Origin: Aliicoccus persicus
GTDB taxonomy: Bacteria; Bacillota; Bacilli; Staphylococcales; Salinicoccaceae
Direction of reading: 5' to 3'
DNA length: 64,000 bases
Assembly: GCF_900110815.1 (NCBI RefSeq)
Contig: NZ_FOIT01000002.1
Location: forward strand, 41,825 to 105,824
The notes under the pieces are model-generated. The model was not told the DNA's origin. It did not search any database and saw only the letters and a program-made list of their open reading frames with translations. Below are positions 1 through 9,153 of this stretch, piece after piece. The position numbers and the translations under genes are program-made. Each line of letters begins with the position of its first letter. Position 1 is the stretch's first letter.

Positions 1-3000
1 ACTGTTTCTTTAGCAGCGTCTTTTTCATCTTGAAGTGGATCCGGCGTTTGATCTTCATTCACAGATTGTGCTTCGGATACAACTGAGTTAATGCCCTCAG
101 CTGAGTCTGCATTGTCAATCTGGTTGTTGAAATCCGTTACTTGTTCTTCATCTAGATACTCAAGTCCTGCGACTGTTTCTTTTGCCGCATCTTTCTCATC
201 TTGTAATGGATCTGGTGCTTGTTCGTCGTTTACAGATTGCGCTTCTGACACAACTGAGTTAATGCCTTCAGCCGAGTCCGCGTTGTCAATCTGGTTGTTG
301 AATTCTGTGACTTGTTCCTCATCCAGATATTCAAGCGCTCCTACTGTTTCTTTTGCTGCATCTTTCTCGTCTTGTAATGGATCTGGCGTTTGATCTTCGT
401 TTACAGATTGTGCTTCTGAAACTGTAGAATTGATTACTTCTTCAGTTTCTGCATTTTCAATCATAGTGGTAAACTCAGTCACCTGTTCTTCTTCTAGATA
501 CTCAAGTCCAATTACGGTTTCTTCTGCTGCATCTTTCTCATCCTGTAGTGGATCCGGTGCCTGGTCTTCGTTCACAGAACGCGCATCTGAGACAACCGTA
601 TTGATTGCATCTTCAGTTTCTGCACTGTCAATTTGATTATTAAATTCTGAGACTTGTTCTTCATTTAAGTACTCTAATTTTGCGACTTGCTCACGCGCAC
701 TCTCTCTTATAGAAGCGAACTGATCAATTTCTTCACCTAGAATCAGTAATCGAGACATTGAATCGATTGTTACTTCTAACACTTGACCATCTTCTGAATC
801 AACCACTTCAAACGGAATCGGATTCGCGTTGTCTACGTTTACGATATCTGTCACTTCAAATTCATCGAAGCGAATCGTGAATGTATACGTATCTTCTACA
901 TCGGTCGCATCAAATGGATTCACTGGTTCTTCATCGACTGTAGGTACTAATTCAATCGTCTGATATTCTCTATTCTCATATTGGTTAAATGTTAAGTCCA
1001 GATACTGGTATCTTAGCGTTATATCGGCATACTCAAAGCTGCTATCATTTTCACTGTTCAATGTTTCAGCTTCTGATACAACCGTATTGATTGCATCCGC
1101 TGTCTCTGCTGATTCTATTTGTTCATTGAACTGTGATTTTTCTTCATCCGATAAAAATTCCAACGCATTCACTGTTTCAGTCGCCACTGTTTTTTCATCG
1201 GCTAATGGATCTGGTGTTTGCTCTTCATTTGCAGCTTCCGCTTCTGATACAACTGCGTTAATCGCATCTACTGATTCTGCATCGTCGATTTGTGTATTGA
1301 ACGCAGATACTTGTTCTTCATTTAAGTGTTCAAGTGCACCAACTGTTTCTTTTGCTGCATTTTTATCGTCTGCTAATGGGTCTGGTGTTTGTTCTTCATT
1401 AAGAGAACGTGCATCTGAGACAACTGCGTTGATCGCATCTTCTGTCTCTGCCTCGTCAATTTGGGTATTGAACTCTGCGACTTGTTCTTCATTTAAGTTT
1501 ACGAGTTCTGCCACTTGAGAACGGGCACTTTCTCTTATCGAAGCGAACTGATCGATTTCATCACCAAGAAGTAGTAGACGTGACATTGAGTTGATCGTCA
1601 CTTCTAATACTTGGCCGTCATCTGAATCAACGACTTCAAACGGAATCGGGTTCGCATTATCTACATTTAGAATATCCGTTACAGGGAACTCATCAAAACG
1701 AATATTGAATGTGTACGTGTCATCAACATCTGACGCATCAAATGGATTCACCGCTTCTTCATCCACTGTTGGTACGAGTTCAATCGTTTGATATTCTCTG
1801 TCATCGTATTGGTTAAATGTTAAATCAAGGAATTGATATCTAAGATTAATATCTGCGTACTCAAAGCTACTGTCATTTTCACTGTTTGCAGCTTGTGCTT
1901 CTGATACAATCGAATTGATTGCCTCTTCTGATTCAGCTGTCTCGATTTGAGTTAGAAATTCTTGTGTTTGTTCATCCGATAAAAATTCCAAACCATTTAC
2001 TGTTTCAACTGCTGCCGTTTTAACATCAGCTAAAGGATCCGGTGCCGCGCTGTCATCCGCAGCTTGTGCTTCGGATACAATCGTATTGATTGCCTCTTCC
2101 GATTCAGCGGATTCTATCTGAGATATGAACTGTTGTCTCTGTTCATCCGAAAGGTTTTCCAACCCATTCACTGTTTCCGTTGCTGCTGTTATCGCATCTG
2201 CGAGCGGATTCTCAGTTGCAGTCTGAACTAAGAAAATATAATCTTCATTGTCTAAATCCGGTGTTCTAATTTGAATAACCTGGTTACCTGCATCATCCGT
2301 TGTCGTTTCGAACGTTATATCATGACCCAAGCGCTCATGATACACTCTGTCTACTTCAAATCCATCAAACGGTAAAGAGAAGTTTAACGTGTCACTAACA
2401 TCTGACGCATTGAAAATATCTACCGGTTCACCGTTTAATGATGTGAACAACTGAATCCCTTGAACATTCTCTTGATCCTGGAATTCTAACGTTCTCTCTA
2501 CGTGACTATAGTTGATCACCGCATCCGCACGTGTGAAGTCTTGACCATCTTCTGGTGTATCTTCTCCGTTGTCTTCAGTGTCTTCGCCATCTTCTGGTGT
2601 GTCGTCACCGTTGTCTTCAATGTCTTCTCCATCTTCCGGTGTGTCGTCACCGTTGTCATCTGTTTCTTCGCCGTCTTCCGGTACGTCTTCACCGTTGTCA
2701 TCTGTTTCTTCGCCGTCTTCTGGCGTGTCTTCACCGTTGTCATCTGTTTCTTCGCCGTCTTCTGGCACGTCTTCACCGTTGTCCGGTGCGTCCTCATCTT
2801 CTACCGGATCAGTGTGGAAAAGTTGCACACCAAAATAGATGTCATTTTCTTCATCATGATAAAAAGCGACACCGAAACTATTGTAAAAATCTGATGTAAT
2901 AGAGTTACTTAATCCATTATCATCCGTTAACAAATCATAAATTTCTTCCTGAACCGCATCCGGATCATTGGAATCCGAACTAAACATTGCGATGCTTACC

Positions 3001-3506
3001 GAAAAGTTTTCTGGGTTTTTATCTCCAGGTTCAGTTAAGAAATACGAGTACTGCTGACCAATTGAACCTGTGCCAGGTCTGTCATGATCAAAATATTGGT
3101 TTTCTGCCATATCAGCTGCCTTAATTTGTGCAAGCTTGATAAGCTCTTCATCTAGCTGAAGTGGTTCAAGACCACGTTCCTCACGAACAGAGTTAATCGT
3201 ATTTAGGTGATTTTCCATATATGTTTGTTCTTCACCTAGGTTCGATATATAACTAGATGCTGTGTCTTCCCGAACATCCTCATCTCCTGTAAAGAATGGG
3301 TTGTCTGTTAGATCGACACTTTCCTCATCAACACCTTCTTCAAATTCCCAAGGGACAGTAATCTCTATTTCCTGCCCACCCATCGTTTGATAGATGATGC
3401 TGTTTTGGTCTTGAGCAGACGCATCCGTGTATACAGATACTCCAATAGCACAAGCTACGAGCACACCTGCAATTTTTCTAAAACCGAATATGCGTTTGTT
3501 TTCCAT
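1..3506 (-). CDS. Large secreted CAP-domain / GA-module surface protein (3' part outside window)
   Basis: Reading the minus strand from an ATG at 3504-3506 (spacer of 7 after GAGGTG) gives one open frame to the window edge, at least 1168 residues. Residues 1-31 look like a signal peptide with a GFRK motif before the hydrophobic core and an ASA cleavage site. About residues 95-230 resemble a CAP/SCP (PR-1) domain (LNTINSVREERG, then AENQYFDHDRPG). Residues 232-322 are an acidic repeat (DNGEDTPEDGEETD type). After that come about ten three-helix modules of the GA/FIVAR type (LNEEQVSEFNNQID...AINTVVSEA) and three copies of an unrecognised beta-rich domain (SSFEYADI...NPIPFEV). The design recalls Ebh-like giant adhesins. 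The C-terminus is not visible, so wall anchoring is unknown. Probable role: cell-surface attachment or matrix binding (inference). Confidence 0.85.
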   Translation of the reverse strand, partial: MENKRIFGFRKIAGVLVACAIGVSVYTDASAQDQNSIIYQTMGGQEIEITVPWEFEEGVDEESVDLTDNPFFTGDEDVREDTASSYISNLGEEQTYMENHLNTINSVREERGLEPLQLDEELIKLAQIKAADMAENQYFDHDRPGTGSIGQQYSYFLTEPGDKNPENFSVSIAMFSSDSNDPDAVQEEIYDLLTDDNGLSNSITSDFYNSFGVAFYHDEENDIYFGVQLFHTDPVEDEDAPDNGEDVPEDGEETDDNGEDTPEDGEETDDNGEDVPEDGEETDDNGDDTPEDGEDIEDNGDDTPEDGEDTEDNGEDTPEDGQDFTRADAVINYSHVERTLEFQDQENVQGIQLFTSLNGEPVDIFNASDVSDTLNFSLPFDGFEVDRVYHERLGHDITFETTTDDAGNQVIQIRTPDLDNEDYIFLVQTATENPLADAITAATETVNGLENLSDEQRQQFISQIESAESEEAINTIVSEAQAADDSAAPDPLADVKTAAVETVNGLEFLSDEQTQEFLTQIETAESEEAINSIVSEAQAANSENDSSFEYADINLRYQFLDLTFNQYDDREYQTIELVPTVDEEAVNPFDASDVDDTYTFNIRFDEFPVTDILNVDNANPIPFEVVDSDDGQVLEVTINSMSRLLLLGDEIDQFASIRESARSQVAELVNLNEEQVAEFNTQIDEAETEDAINAVVSDARSLNEEQTPDPLADDKNAAKETVGALEHLNEEQVSAFNTQIDDAESVDAINAVVSEAEAANEEQTPDPLADEKTVATETVNALEFLSDEEKSQFNEQIESAETADAINTVVSEAETLNSENDSSFEYADITLRYQYLDLTFNQYENREYQTIELVPTVDEEPVNPFDATDVEDTYTFTIRFDEFEVTDIVNVDNANPIPFEVVDSEDGQVLEVTIDSMSRLLILGEEIDQFASIRESAREQVAKLEYLNEEQVSEFNNQIDSAETEDAINTVVSDARSVNEDQAPDPLQDEKDAAEETVIGLEYLEEEQVTEFTTMIENAETEEVINSTVSEAQSVNEDQTPDPLQDEKDAAKETVGALEYLDEEQVTEFNNQIDNADSAEGINSVVSEAQSVNDEQAPDPLQDEKDAAKETVAGLEYLDEEQVTDFNNQIDNADSAEGINSVVSEAQSVNEDQTPDPLQDEKDAAKET

Positions 3507-3591
3507 TGAAAAACACCTCATTTGATATATTCACGTAAAGGCGGACTTGGCTGTATGTATATTAAATTGGTCTATTCTTAAATGTGACTAT

Positions 3592-3620
3592 ATTATAAAT
3601 GAATTTATATGATAAACCAA
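3592..3620 (-). promoter_or_regulatory. Promoter of the surface protein gene
   Basis: On the minus strand TTGGTT (3615-3620) is followed after 17 bases by TATAAT (3592-3597). This leaves an untranslated leader of about 80 bases before the ATG at 3506. Confidence 0.55.
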
Positions 3621-3716
3621 TAGATACCCTTTAATGGAAGGAGTTGGAAGTAAGATAGTATAAGGATTTTAGGTGGTTTGGAGGGGTGAAAATGGTGGCT
3701 TGGTTTGGGTGGATGG

Positions 3717-3862
3717 AGTGGGACTCCCGAGGTGAAAAAGGCATGCTGAGTCCCACTAAGAGGGGCACAGTGGGATTCCTGAGGTCAGAATCGGGTCACG
3801 AGGAACACTATTGACCATTACTGTTCTTCCCAAGGTGAAATCAGGGTCACGAGGAACACTTA
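3717..3862. repeat. Mosaic of short palindromic intergenic repeats
   Basis: A perfect 10-bp inverted repeat AGTGGGACTC/GAGTCCCACT lies at 3717-3757. It is followed by CAGTGGGATTCC and by two copies of CACGAGGAACACT (about 3796-3811 and 3848-3862). A related GAGGAACACT hairpin sits beside the other 51-bp array at 14836-14872. No coding potential is seen. Staphylococci carry similar AGTGGGA-type intergenic palindromes. Confidence 0.6.
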
Positions 3863-3870
3863 GGTCCTCG

Positions 3871-4380
3871 AGCTGTGCGACAGCTTAAGATTTTAACTTC
3901 TGCCGCACATTTTTGCTCTCTAGCTGTGCGACAGCTCAGGATTTTAACTTCTCCCGCACACTTTTGCCCTCTAGCTGTGCGGCAGCTCAAGATTTTAACT
4001 TCTCCCACACACTTTTGCCCTCGAGCTGTGCGACAGCTCAAGATTTTAACTTCTGCCGCACATTTTTGCCCTCTAGCTGTGCGACAGCATAAGATTTTAA
4101 CTTCTACCGCACATTTTTGATCTCTAGCTGTGCGACAGCTTAAGATTTTAACTTCTCCCGCACACTTTTGCCCTCTAGCTGTGCGGCAGCTCAGGATTTT
4201 AACTTCTGCCGCACACTTTTGCCCTCTAGCTGTGCGGCAGCTCAGGATTTTAACTTCTGCCGCACATTTTTGCCCTCTAGCTGTGCGGCAGCTCAAGATT
4301 TCTCAATCTCCCGCACACTTCCGCTCTTCAACTGTGCGAGAGTTCCAGATTCACAGCCCATCCCGCACACTTTTGAAAAA
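3871..4380. repeat. Tandem array of ten 51-bp palindromic repeats (array A)
   Basis: Units start at 3871, 3922, 3973, 4024, 4075, 4126, 4177, 4228, 4279 and a degenerate copy at 4330. Each carries a hairpin with stem arms TGTGCGGCAG and CTGCCGCACA and an AT-rich loop of about 16 bases, followed by a TTTTGCCCTC spacer. Because 51 is a multiple of three, spurious open frames run through it on both strands. It lies between the 3' end of the lipoprotein gene and the surface-protein promoter. Confidence 0.95.
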
Positions 4381-4448
4381 ATCCAAACAAAAACCCACAC
4401 AGGGGGCTCTCATCATACCGTGCTTCCCGTGTGGGTTTCTTATAATTT

Positions 4449-5294
4449 TTAATATAGTGGTTCTGGTAGTGTTTCTAACTCTTCATCTTTGTATAATACT
4501 GAGACGATCGGTGCTTCTAATGCCACTTCTTCACCTTCTGCATTTCTATGCACACTGATTACTTCTGCGTAAACCGCGTAATCATTATCACGTGTACCAT
4601 CGAAGATCATGTAAGCAGTCTGACCTTCTTCTGGCATGAACTGATCATACTGTAATGTTGGTGGTCCGTAGCTATTCGTTAAGTCATTCACAGGAACACC
4701 TGCATAGATGTATACATTCTCAACAGTATTTTCTGCAGCACTTTCAACATCCACCGCTTCGTTACCTTCGAAGTATGCTGAACCGCCTGAGTATTCAACT
4801 GCTAAGTTGCCGTACACTGCAAGCTCTGTTCCGTTCGAATCAAAAAGAAGTTCATGTGTACCATACATTTCTTCAACATCTTCCTGCGTTGATCCTTCAG
4901 GAATTGAGTTGTACTGATACGCTTCAGGTCCGCCGAAAAATACATCGATGAATTCTGAAGATAAAACATCGATTTCATTGCCATCGACTGCTTCTTCTGT
5001 TTCAATTTCTTCTGTTTCACTATCTGAAGATTCTTCATCTGTCGATTCTTCTGAATCACTTTCTTCACTGTCTGAATCCGAATCCGATTCTGCATCTGAA
5101 TCTGAGTCAGCGTCTGAATCTGCATCGCTATCTTCTTCGCTGTCTGCATCTTCATCTGTTGATTCTTCATCCGTTGTTTCAGTGTCTTCGCTTTCTTCTG
5201 TCTCATCATCAGTTTCTTCATCGTCGCCGCCAGCACAAGCAACTAAGACAACACTGATAGTTATCATCATAAGTAATAGTAAAAATTTTCTCAC
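4449..5294 (-). CDS. Lipoprotein with acidic Ser-Asp-Glu linker
   Basis: The start is taken as the GTG at 5292-5294, because a GAGG site lies 8 bases upstream; this gives a 281-residue protein. The N-terminus is a lipoprotein signal with lipobox LVAC, so it should be anchored outside the membrane. About residues 24-110 are a low-complexity D/E/S/T stretch with SDSDADSDS runs, like a wall-spanning spacer. The remaining ~170 residues form a globular domain (FFGGPEAYQYNSIPEGST...) that I do not recognise. It has its own promoter and lies downstream of the hydrolase gene. Function unknown; a surface-exposed lipoprotein is the safe description. Confidence 0.8.
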   Translation of the reverse strand: MRKFLLLLMMITISVVLVACAGGDDEETDDETEESEDTETTDEESTDEDADSEEDSDADSDADSDSDAESDSDSDSEESDSEESTDEESSDSETEEIETEEAVDGNEIDVLSSEFIDVFFGGPEAYQYNSIPEGSTQEDVEEMYGTHELLFDSNGTELAVYGNLAVEYSGGSAYFEGNEAVDVESAAENTVENVYIYAGVPVNDLTNSYGPPTLQYDQFMPEEGQTAYMIFDGTRDNDYAVYAEVISVHRNAEGEEVALEAPIVSVLYKDEELETLPEPLY

Positions 5295-5328
5295 TGCACA
5301 CACCTCTTTTTATGAAATATATAACTCC

Positions 5329-5357
5329 ATTATAACGGGTAATCGCTTGATTACCAA
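5329..5357 (-). promoter_or_regulatory. Promoter of the lipoprotein gene
   Basis: Minus-strand TTGGTA (5352-5357), a 17-base spacer and TATAAT (5329-5334), about 35 bases before the start codon. Confidence 0.55.
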
Positions 5358-5366
5358 TGATAATAT

Positions 5367-6362
5367 CTAGCCTTCTTCTAAGAATTCCATCAAAATAGTA
5401 AAACTTTGCTCTTTTGCTTGTGCATTACTTTCTTCTGTACCACCGACATGTATGTCATTGAAGTGTTCTGTACGGAAAAACGCATGGCCTGCTTCTTCCA
5501 TGACGTGTACTTCTGCACTATCTAAACTTAACCCCAGTTCTCGTGCAAAAACATCACTCGGATAGTTCGGATCTTCACCACCAGCAAAGATCAGCGCTCG
5601 ACCTGTAAAATTCGAAGTCGGTATGCGTGCGCGTTCTGGGTTCTCTGTATTTTCCAGTGCGGATTCAAACACATGACGGAAGTTCGATGGTGCAAGCACA
5701 CCTTCATACAACAACGCGCGTCCTAAACTCATCAAGTTCGAATCTCTCAAATCGATATACGTGATCATCTCATCGTTATATGTCCACGGCGATACGCTTT
5801 CAAACGACATTGTCAGTCCACCGAATACATGTGTGAGTGGATCATACAGTACCAGCTCATTGATGTTATCGTGGAAGTTGGTCAAGATGAGCGCAAGTTC
5901 TGCACCTTTCTCATGTCCGATTACTGTCAGTTCAGTTTCTTCAAGTTCAGCAACCGATAAAAAATCTTGAAAGAATTCGATTGGGACCATTTCTAGCTTA
6001 TCGGGTTGATTATCATCGCCAAAGTAAAAGAGCGAATACACTTCAATGCCATTCTCTGCAAGCTCACTCGCAAACTCGAAATTTAAACTGCCATCGCTAC
6101 CGCTAAGCATGACGACTGGGTTAACACCTGTCGCAGGTTCGTCTGGAATGATGTGTATACCATTTGCACGATCCTCAGAAATTCGTTCTACAGAAAAAGG
6201 GCCGTCAGCATCTGCATATTGTGAAAATCTCTGGTGATTAATTGCTGCTTGATCTTCTAAACCATGTTCAAATGTATTATAAATTCTAAGTCCGAAAATG
6301 GTGCCCACAACAATGATTGCAACAGCCATTAACGATATCATTATTCCGACGAATACTCTCAT
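5367..6362 (-). CDS. Membrane-anchored alpha/beta-hydrolase-fold protein with altered nucleophile
   Basis: 331 residues, ATG start with GGAG 8 bases upstream. Residues 5-25 form one transmembrane anchor; the rest should be extracytoplasmic. The fold resembles BAAT/dienelactone-hydrolase-type enzymes: strand-turn PVVMLSGSDGSLNFEFA, nucleophile elbow, acid loop GGEDPNYPSD, and a terminal His in EEAGHAFF. At the elbow the usual GxSxG reads GHEKG (residues 149-153), so the catalytic serine is replaced by Glu. It may be a pseudo-enzyme or use another mechanism. An extended -10 TGATATAAT lies at about 6392-6400. Confidence 0.75.
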   Translation of the reverse strand: MRVFVGIMISLMAVAIIVVGTIFGLRIYNTFEHGLEDQAAINHQRFSQYADADGPFSVERISEDRANGIHIIPDEPATGVNPVVMLSGSDGSLNFEFASELAENGIEVYSLFYFGDDNQPDKLEMVPIEFFQDFLSVAELEETELTVIGHEKGAELALILTNFHDNINELVLYDPLTHVFGGLTMSFESVSPWTYNDEMITYIDLRDSNLMSLGRALLYEGVLAPSNFRHVFESALENTENPERARIPTSNFTGRALIFAGGEDPNYPSDVFARELGLSLDSAEVHVMEEAGHAFFRTEHFNDIHVGGTEESNAQAKEQSFTILMEFLEEG

Positions 6363-6436
6363 GTCAAAAACTCCATTTAATCGTTTGATTTATTATATCA
6401 GATTTTATTGTAACAATTATTACATAACTATTTCAG

Positions 6437-6466
6437 TTGACGAATGTATTTTCGTTCTATTATATA
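6437..6466 (+). promoter_or_regulatory. Promoter of the 19-residue peptide gene
   Basis: TTGACG (6437-6442) is followed by an AT-rich -10 region, TTATAT or TATATA (6460-6466), at 17-18 bases. Only about 35 bases separate it from the peptide start. Confidence 0.55.
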
Positions 6467-6503
6467 TAAAATTCATATGCTAAAAAACTAAAGGAGTGGA
6501 AAA

Positions 6504-6563
6504 ATGAAAAATGATACTGTAAAAAAGTTACATACTTTACTGAACGCAGCATTAAAAAAATAA
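6504..6563 (+). CDS. 19-residue cationic, probably amphipathic peptide
   Basis: A complete miniature gene too short for routine ORF calling. A TTGACG promoter is followed by AAAGGAGTGG, a spacer of 4-5 bases, and ATG (6504), then 19 codons and TAA. A rho-independent terminator starts 12 bases later. The peptide, MKNDTVKKLHTLLNAALKK, has net charge about +4. V6, L9, L13 and L17 are spaced for one hydrophobic helix face. It is convergent with ltaA and shares its terminator. I do not recognise a family. A membrane-active peptide, signal or regulatory leader are all possible. Confidence 0.55.
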   Translation: MKNDTVKKLHTLLNAALKK

Positions 6564-6575
6564 GAACAACAACTA

Positions 6576-6616
6576 AAAAGAAGCAATTTAGGATTGCCCT
6601 AAACCGCTTCTTTTTT
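6576..6616. terminator. Bidirectional terminator (peptide gene / ltaA)
   Basis: AAAAGAAGC and TTTAGG pair with CCTAAA and GCTTCTTTTTT. T-runs on both strands let it serve the peptide gene and ltaA; it overlaps the last codons of ltaA. Confidence 0.75.
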
Positions 6617-7792
6617 AATATGCTTTTGTCGATTCATTAAAAAGTATATGAGATAGAAACATGCGAGACTGAAGAATATCGCACCTGCCACATAAAATGT
6701 CGTTGATATTTGTCCTGTTAGATCGACGAGCAATCCACCGATTAACGGTCCAACCATCGTACCCACACCTTGAGCGAAGTTGAAAAATCCCCACGTTTCA
6801 CCTTTAAGATCTGGATGAATATTGTTGGCAATAAACTTGTTCCAGCTCGGCAACAGAATACCGTAAACTAGACCAAGGCTGATTGCAATGATCATAATTA
6901 CAACAAAGCTTTCTGCACCAACAATGGACAGAATGGCTGCACCGAAAATCGTAAAGCCGATGACGATGATTAACTTCGTCACGAAAAATTGAAATGTATC
7001 TAAAATCTTACCAATACTCACGATCGCAATGCTACAAACAGCACCTGCAACCCCGAGGATAATTGTATAGTGATTGAGTTCAAGCGATGCCTCTCGCACG
7101 ATGAAACTCGGCAGTACGGGTATCAACATACCGATGGCAAGTGCTTGCAATAATACCCCCGGCATCACCGGTACGTGGCTTTTTATCACCCGAAGCATAT
7201 TGGCTAACTGCTCTTTAACGCCGATTTCTTTACGATTGACGACATGAACTTTCGTAAATATTAGTACGATTAAGTTCACGAGAAAAAACAATGGAAACAA
7301 CACAATGAAACGGCGCGGTTCTATCGTCAGTAAGAAATTCATGACGACCATGCCGGATAGTAATCCACTCAACCAGACAAAGTATACAATCCCCATCTGT
7401 TTACCACGCACTTCTTCACGGATTGAAGCTAACGTGATGATCCATATTGGACATGCAGCGATTCCTAAAATAATGGCTGCAATAATATATAGGATGTTAT
7501 TATCCTGAATGGTCACAAGCGAAAATCCGATCAGACCCAGCATGAAGCTCACGAGCAACACTTTCTTTTCACCGAAGCGTTTCATTACACCACCGATGAA
7601 AATATTCGATGCCGCATCCGTCACGAAATGCAGCGTGACTGCAAGCGATGCGATTGTCAGTGTCATCTGAGTACTAATTGCTGGCAAGCCGGGCAAGAAA
7701 CTCAAGATAAACATCCCACGTGCAAACTCAGTTAAAGCCAGCATAATTAGCAACTGAATAAATGAATTTTCTTTATAGGCGATTGATGACAT
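6599..7792 (-). CDS. ltaA: Lipoteichoic acid glycolipid flippase LtaA (MFS)
   Basis: 397 residues with about 12 transmembrane segments and an MFS motif-A-like loop (GGVMKRFGEKK, residues ~67-77). It begins with ATG after AGGAGG, 8 bases downstream of the ugtP stop codon. S. aureus ltaA encodes a protein of nearly the same length in the same ypfP-ltaA arrangement. There it moves the diglucosyl-diacylglycerol anchor to the outer leaflet for LTA synthesis. The assignment rests on size, topology and linkage; another MFS role cannot be excluded from sequence alone. Confidence 0.82.
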   Translation of the reverse strand: MSSIAYKENSFIQLLIMLALTEFARGMFILSFLPGLPAISTQMTLTIASLAVTLHFVTDAASNIFIGGVMKRFGEKKVLLVSFMLGLIGFSLVTIQDNNILYIIAAIILGIAACPIWIITLASIREEVRGKQMGIVYFVWLSGLLSGMVVMNFLLTIEPRRFIVLFPLFFLVNLIVLIFTKVHVVNRKEIGVKEQLANMLRVIKSHVPVMPGVLLQALAIGMLIPVLPSFIVREASLELNHYTIILGVAGAVCSIAIVSIGKILDTFQFFVTKLIIVIGFTIFGAAILSIVGAESFVVIMIIAISLGLVYGILLPSWNKFIANNIHPDLKGETWGFFNFAQGVGTMVGPLIGGLLVDLTGQISTTFYVAGAIFFSLACFYLIYFLMNRQKHIKKEAV

Positions 7793-7800
7793 AGTGCCTC

Positions 7801-8925
7801 CTACGATTTTATACGCATGACCGAACTTTCAATTTCCAAAGTATTCACAACATGTTTGACGATTGTCTCTGTTGCGTTTGGTTTCTGATATTCTTTTAAT
7901 TTACGCACCATGCGTTTTCTAAAGAAGAGATTGCTAATCAATGAGTCGATAATCATCAGCAGTTCTTCTTTGTTATGTGCGATTCGAGCTAAGTCTTTGC
8001 TTTCAAAGAGTAGAGCATTCTCTTTCTCTTGTCCAGGCGCAGGGTTATATAATACCATAGGAATGTTACGTGTCAAAGCTTCTGTAATCGTAATTCCACC
8101 AGGCTTCGTCACGAGTACATCTGAAACAGCCATCCACTGGCTCATCTCACTCGTGTAACCAATGACACATACATTGGATTGTTTAGAAAATGCAATCTCT
8201 AGTTTAGATTTGAGCAATACGTTATTCCCACATATAATAACGACTTGCGTCTCGTCCTTTTTTATTAGGCTTGAGATAATGCTCTCAAAGCCTTTCATCA
8301 CGCCGAAAGCACCCGTTGCAATCATCACCGTATTCTTGCGCGGATCTAATTGATAACGCGATAAAAATTCGGCACGATTCACGTTTTTACTAAATTTTTT
8401 CTCGACTGGAATACCTGTAACGTCAATCTTTTCCGCATCCATACCATGCAGAAGTAATTCATTCTTTAGGATTTCAGAACCGACATAATAGTAGTCCGAG
8501 TCTTTTATCCACCAATTTTTATGGAAACGGTAATCCGTCACCACAGTATGAATCCTTATATCTTTGTTAATAAATCGTTTAATTTTGCGCAACACAGGTG
8601 TTGGAAACGTCGATAAAATCATATCCGGCTGGTGTTTATCGATTAAATAGAGTAGGCGTTTTAAGCCATACTTATTATAAAAACAACGTTCAACTTTTTC
8701 TGGATGATTGTAATAAAACATACGATATGCTGTACGGAAATAAGTGAAACTGTTGATATACCATGCTTGAGCAATTTTTGTTAGCTTTGGATGTGCCTCT
8801 AAAAATAAGTCATGTACCAGTATATCTGCATCGTAATGAGATAACGCATCGACTAAGTTCTCCGTCACTTTTAAATGGCCATTACCAAATGATCCAGTGA
8901 TAATAAGTATTTTCTTCTTGTTCAT
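7801..8925 (-). CDS. ugtP: Diglucosyl diacylglycerol synthase UgtP (processive UDP-glucose glucosyltransferase)
   Basis: 374 residues. The ATG at 8923-8925 is preferred over one at 8931 because AAGGAG then sits 7 bases upstream. This is a GT28/MGDG-synthase-like enzyme that adds two glucoses from UDP-glucose to diacylglycerol at the inner membrane face, making the LTA glycolipid anchor. Visible signatures are KKILIITGSFGNGH at the N-terminus, WYINSFTYFR, DYRFHKNWW, and the donor-site block VTKPGGITITEAL followed by NPAPGQEKENA. It forms an operon with ltaA. Similarity to S. aureus YpfP is high by eye. Confidence 0.92.
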   Translation of the reverse strand: MNKKKILIITGSFGNGHLKVTENLVDALSHYDADILVHDLFLEAHPKLTKIAQAWYINSFTYFRTAYRMFYYNHPEKVERCFYNKYGLKRLLYLIDKHQPDMILSTFPTPVLRKIKRFINKDIRIHTVVTDYRFHKNWWIKDSDYYYVGSEILKNELLLHGMDAEKIDVTGIPVEKKFSKNVNRAEFLSRYQLDPRKNTVMIATGAFGVMKGFESIISSLIKKDETQVVIICGNNVLLKSKLEIAFSKQSNVCVIGYTSEMSQWMAVSDVLVTKPGGITITEALTRNIPMVLYNPAPGQEKENALLFESKDLARIAHNKEELLMIIDSLISNLFFRKRMVRKLKEYQKPNATETIVKHVVNTLEIESSVMRIKS

Positions 8926-9153
8926 CACCATGCTCCTTCGTGTTAAATACTGTGCTGACTGGTAATTTTGAAATTACATTTTCATCATATACCGATTTGA
9001 TGAAATATTCTTTAAAATTAACGAACATTTTACAATCTTTAAGTGACATTATTGTCACTTCCATTGTGTCCAATTATTTACAAAGCCTGACGTCTATTGT
9101 TGTGTGAAGGCTTTCATGATACGCTTTTATTAACATATCTGAGGAGTTCTAAG

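Noticed and set aside
91-1791. Several plus-strand Ser-rich open frames
   Set aside because: They are antisense shadows of the repetitive Glu/Asp/Ala-rich surface protein read on the minus strand, with no ribosome sites.
2502-2899. Open frames in all orientations over a 42-base repeat
   Set aside because: They come from the acidic repeat (DNGEDTPEDGEETD type) of the surface protein; only the minus-strand frame continues into recognised domains.
3871-4380. CRISPR array
   Set aside because: Units are contiguous with no unique spacers and no cas genes are present.
3847-4558. Repetitive proteins within array A
   Set aside because: 51 is divisible by three, so tandem units keep frames open on both strands. 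No starts with ribosome sites or conserved domains.
4948-5370. Plus-strand Ser-rich protein of 140 residues
   Set aside because: Antisense of the Asp/Glu/Ser linker of the lipoprotein.
6504-6563. Phenol-soluble modulin
   Set aside because: Length is similar but the peptide is far less hydrophobic and I see no real sequence match, so the name is not used.
8882-9073. 63-residue minus-strand frame upstream of ugtP
   Set aside because: Overlaps the ugtP start in another frame, has no ribosome site and no recognisable domain.
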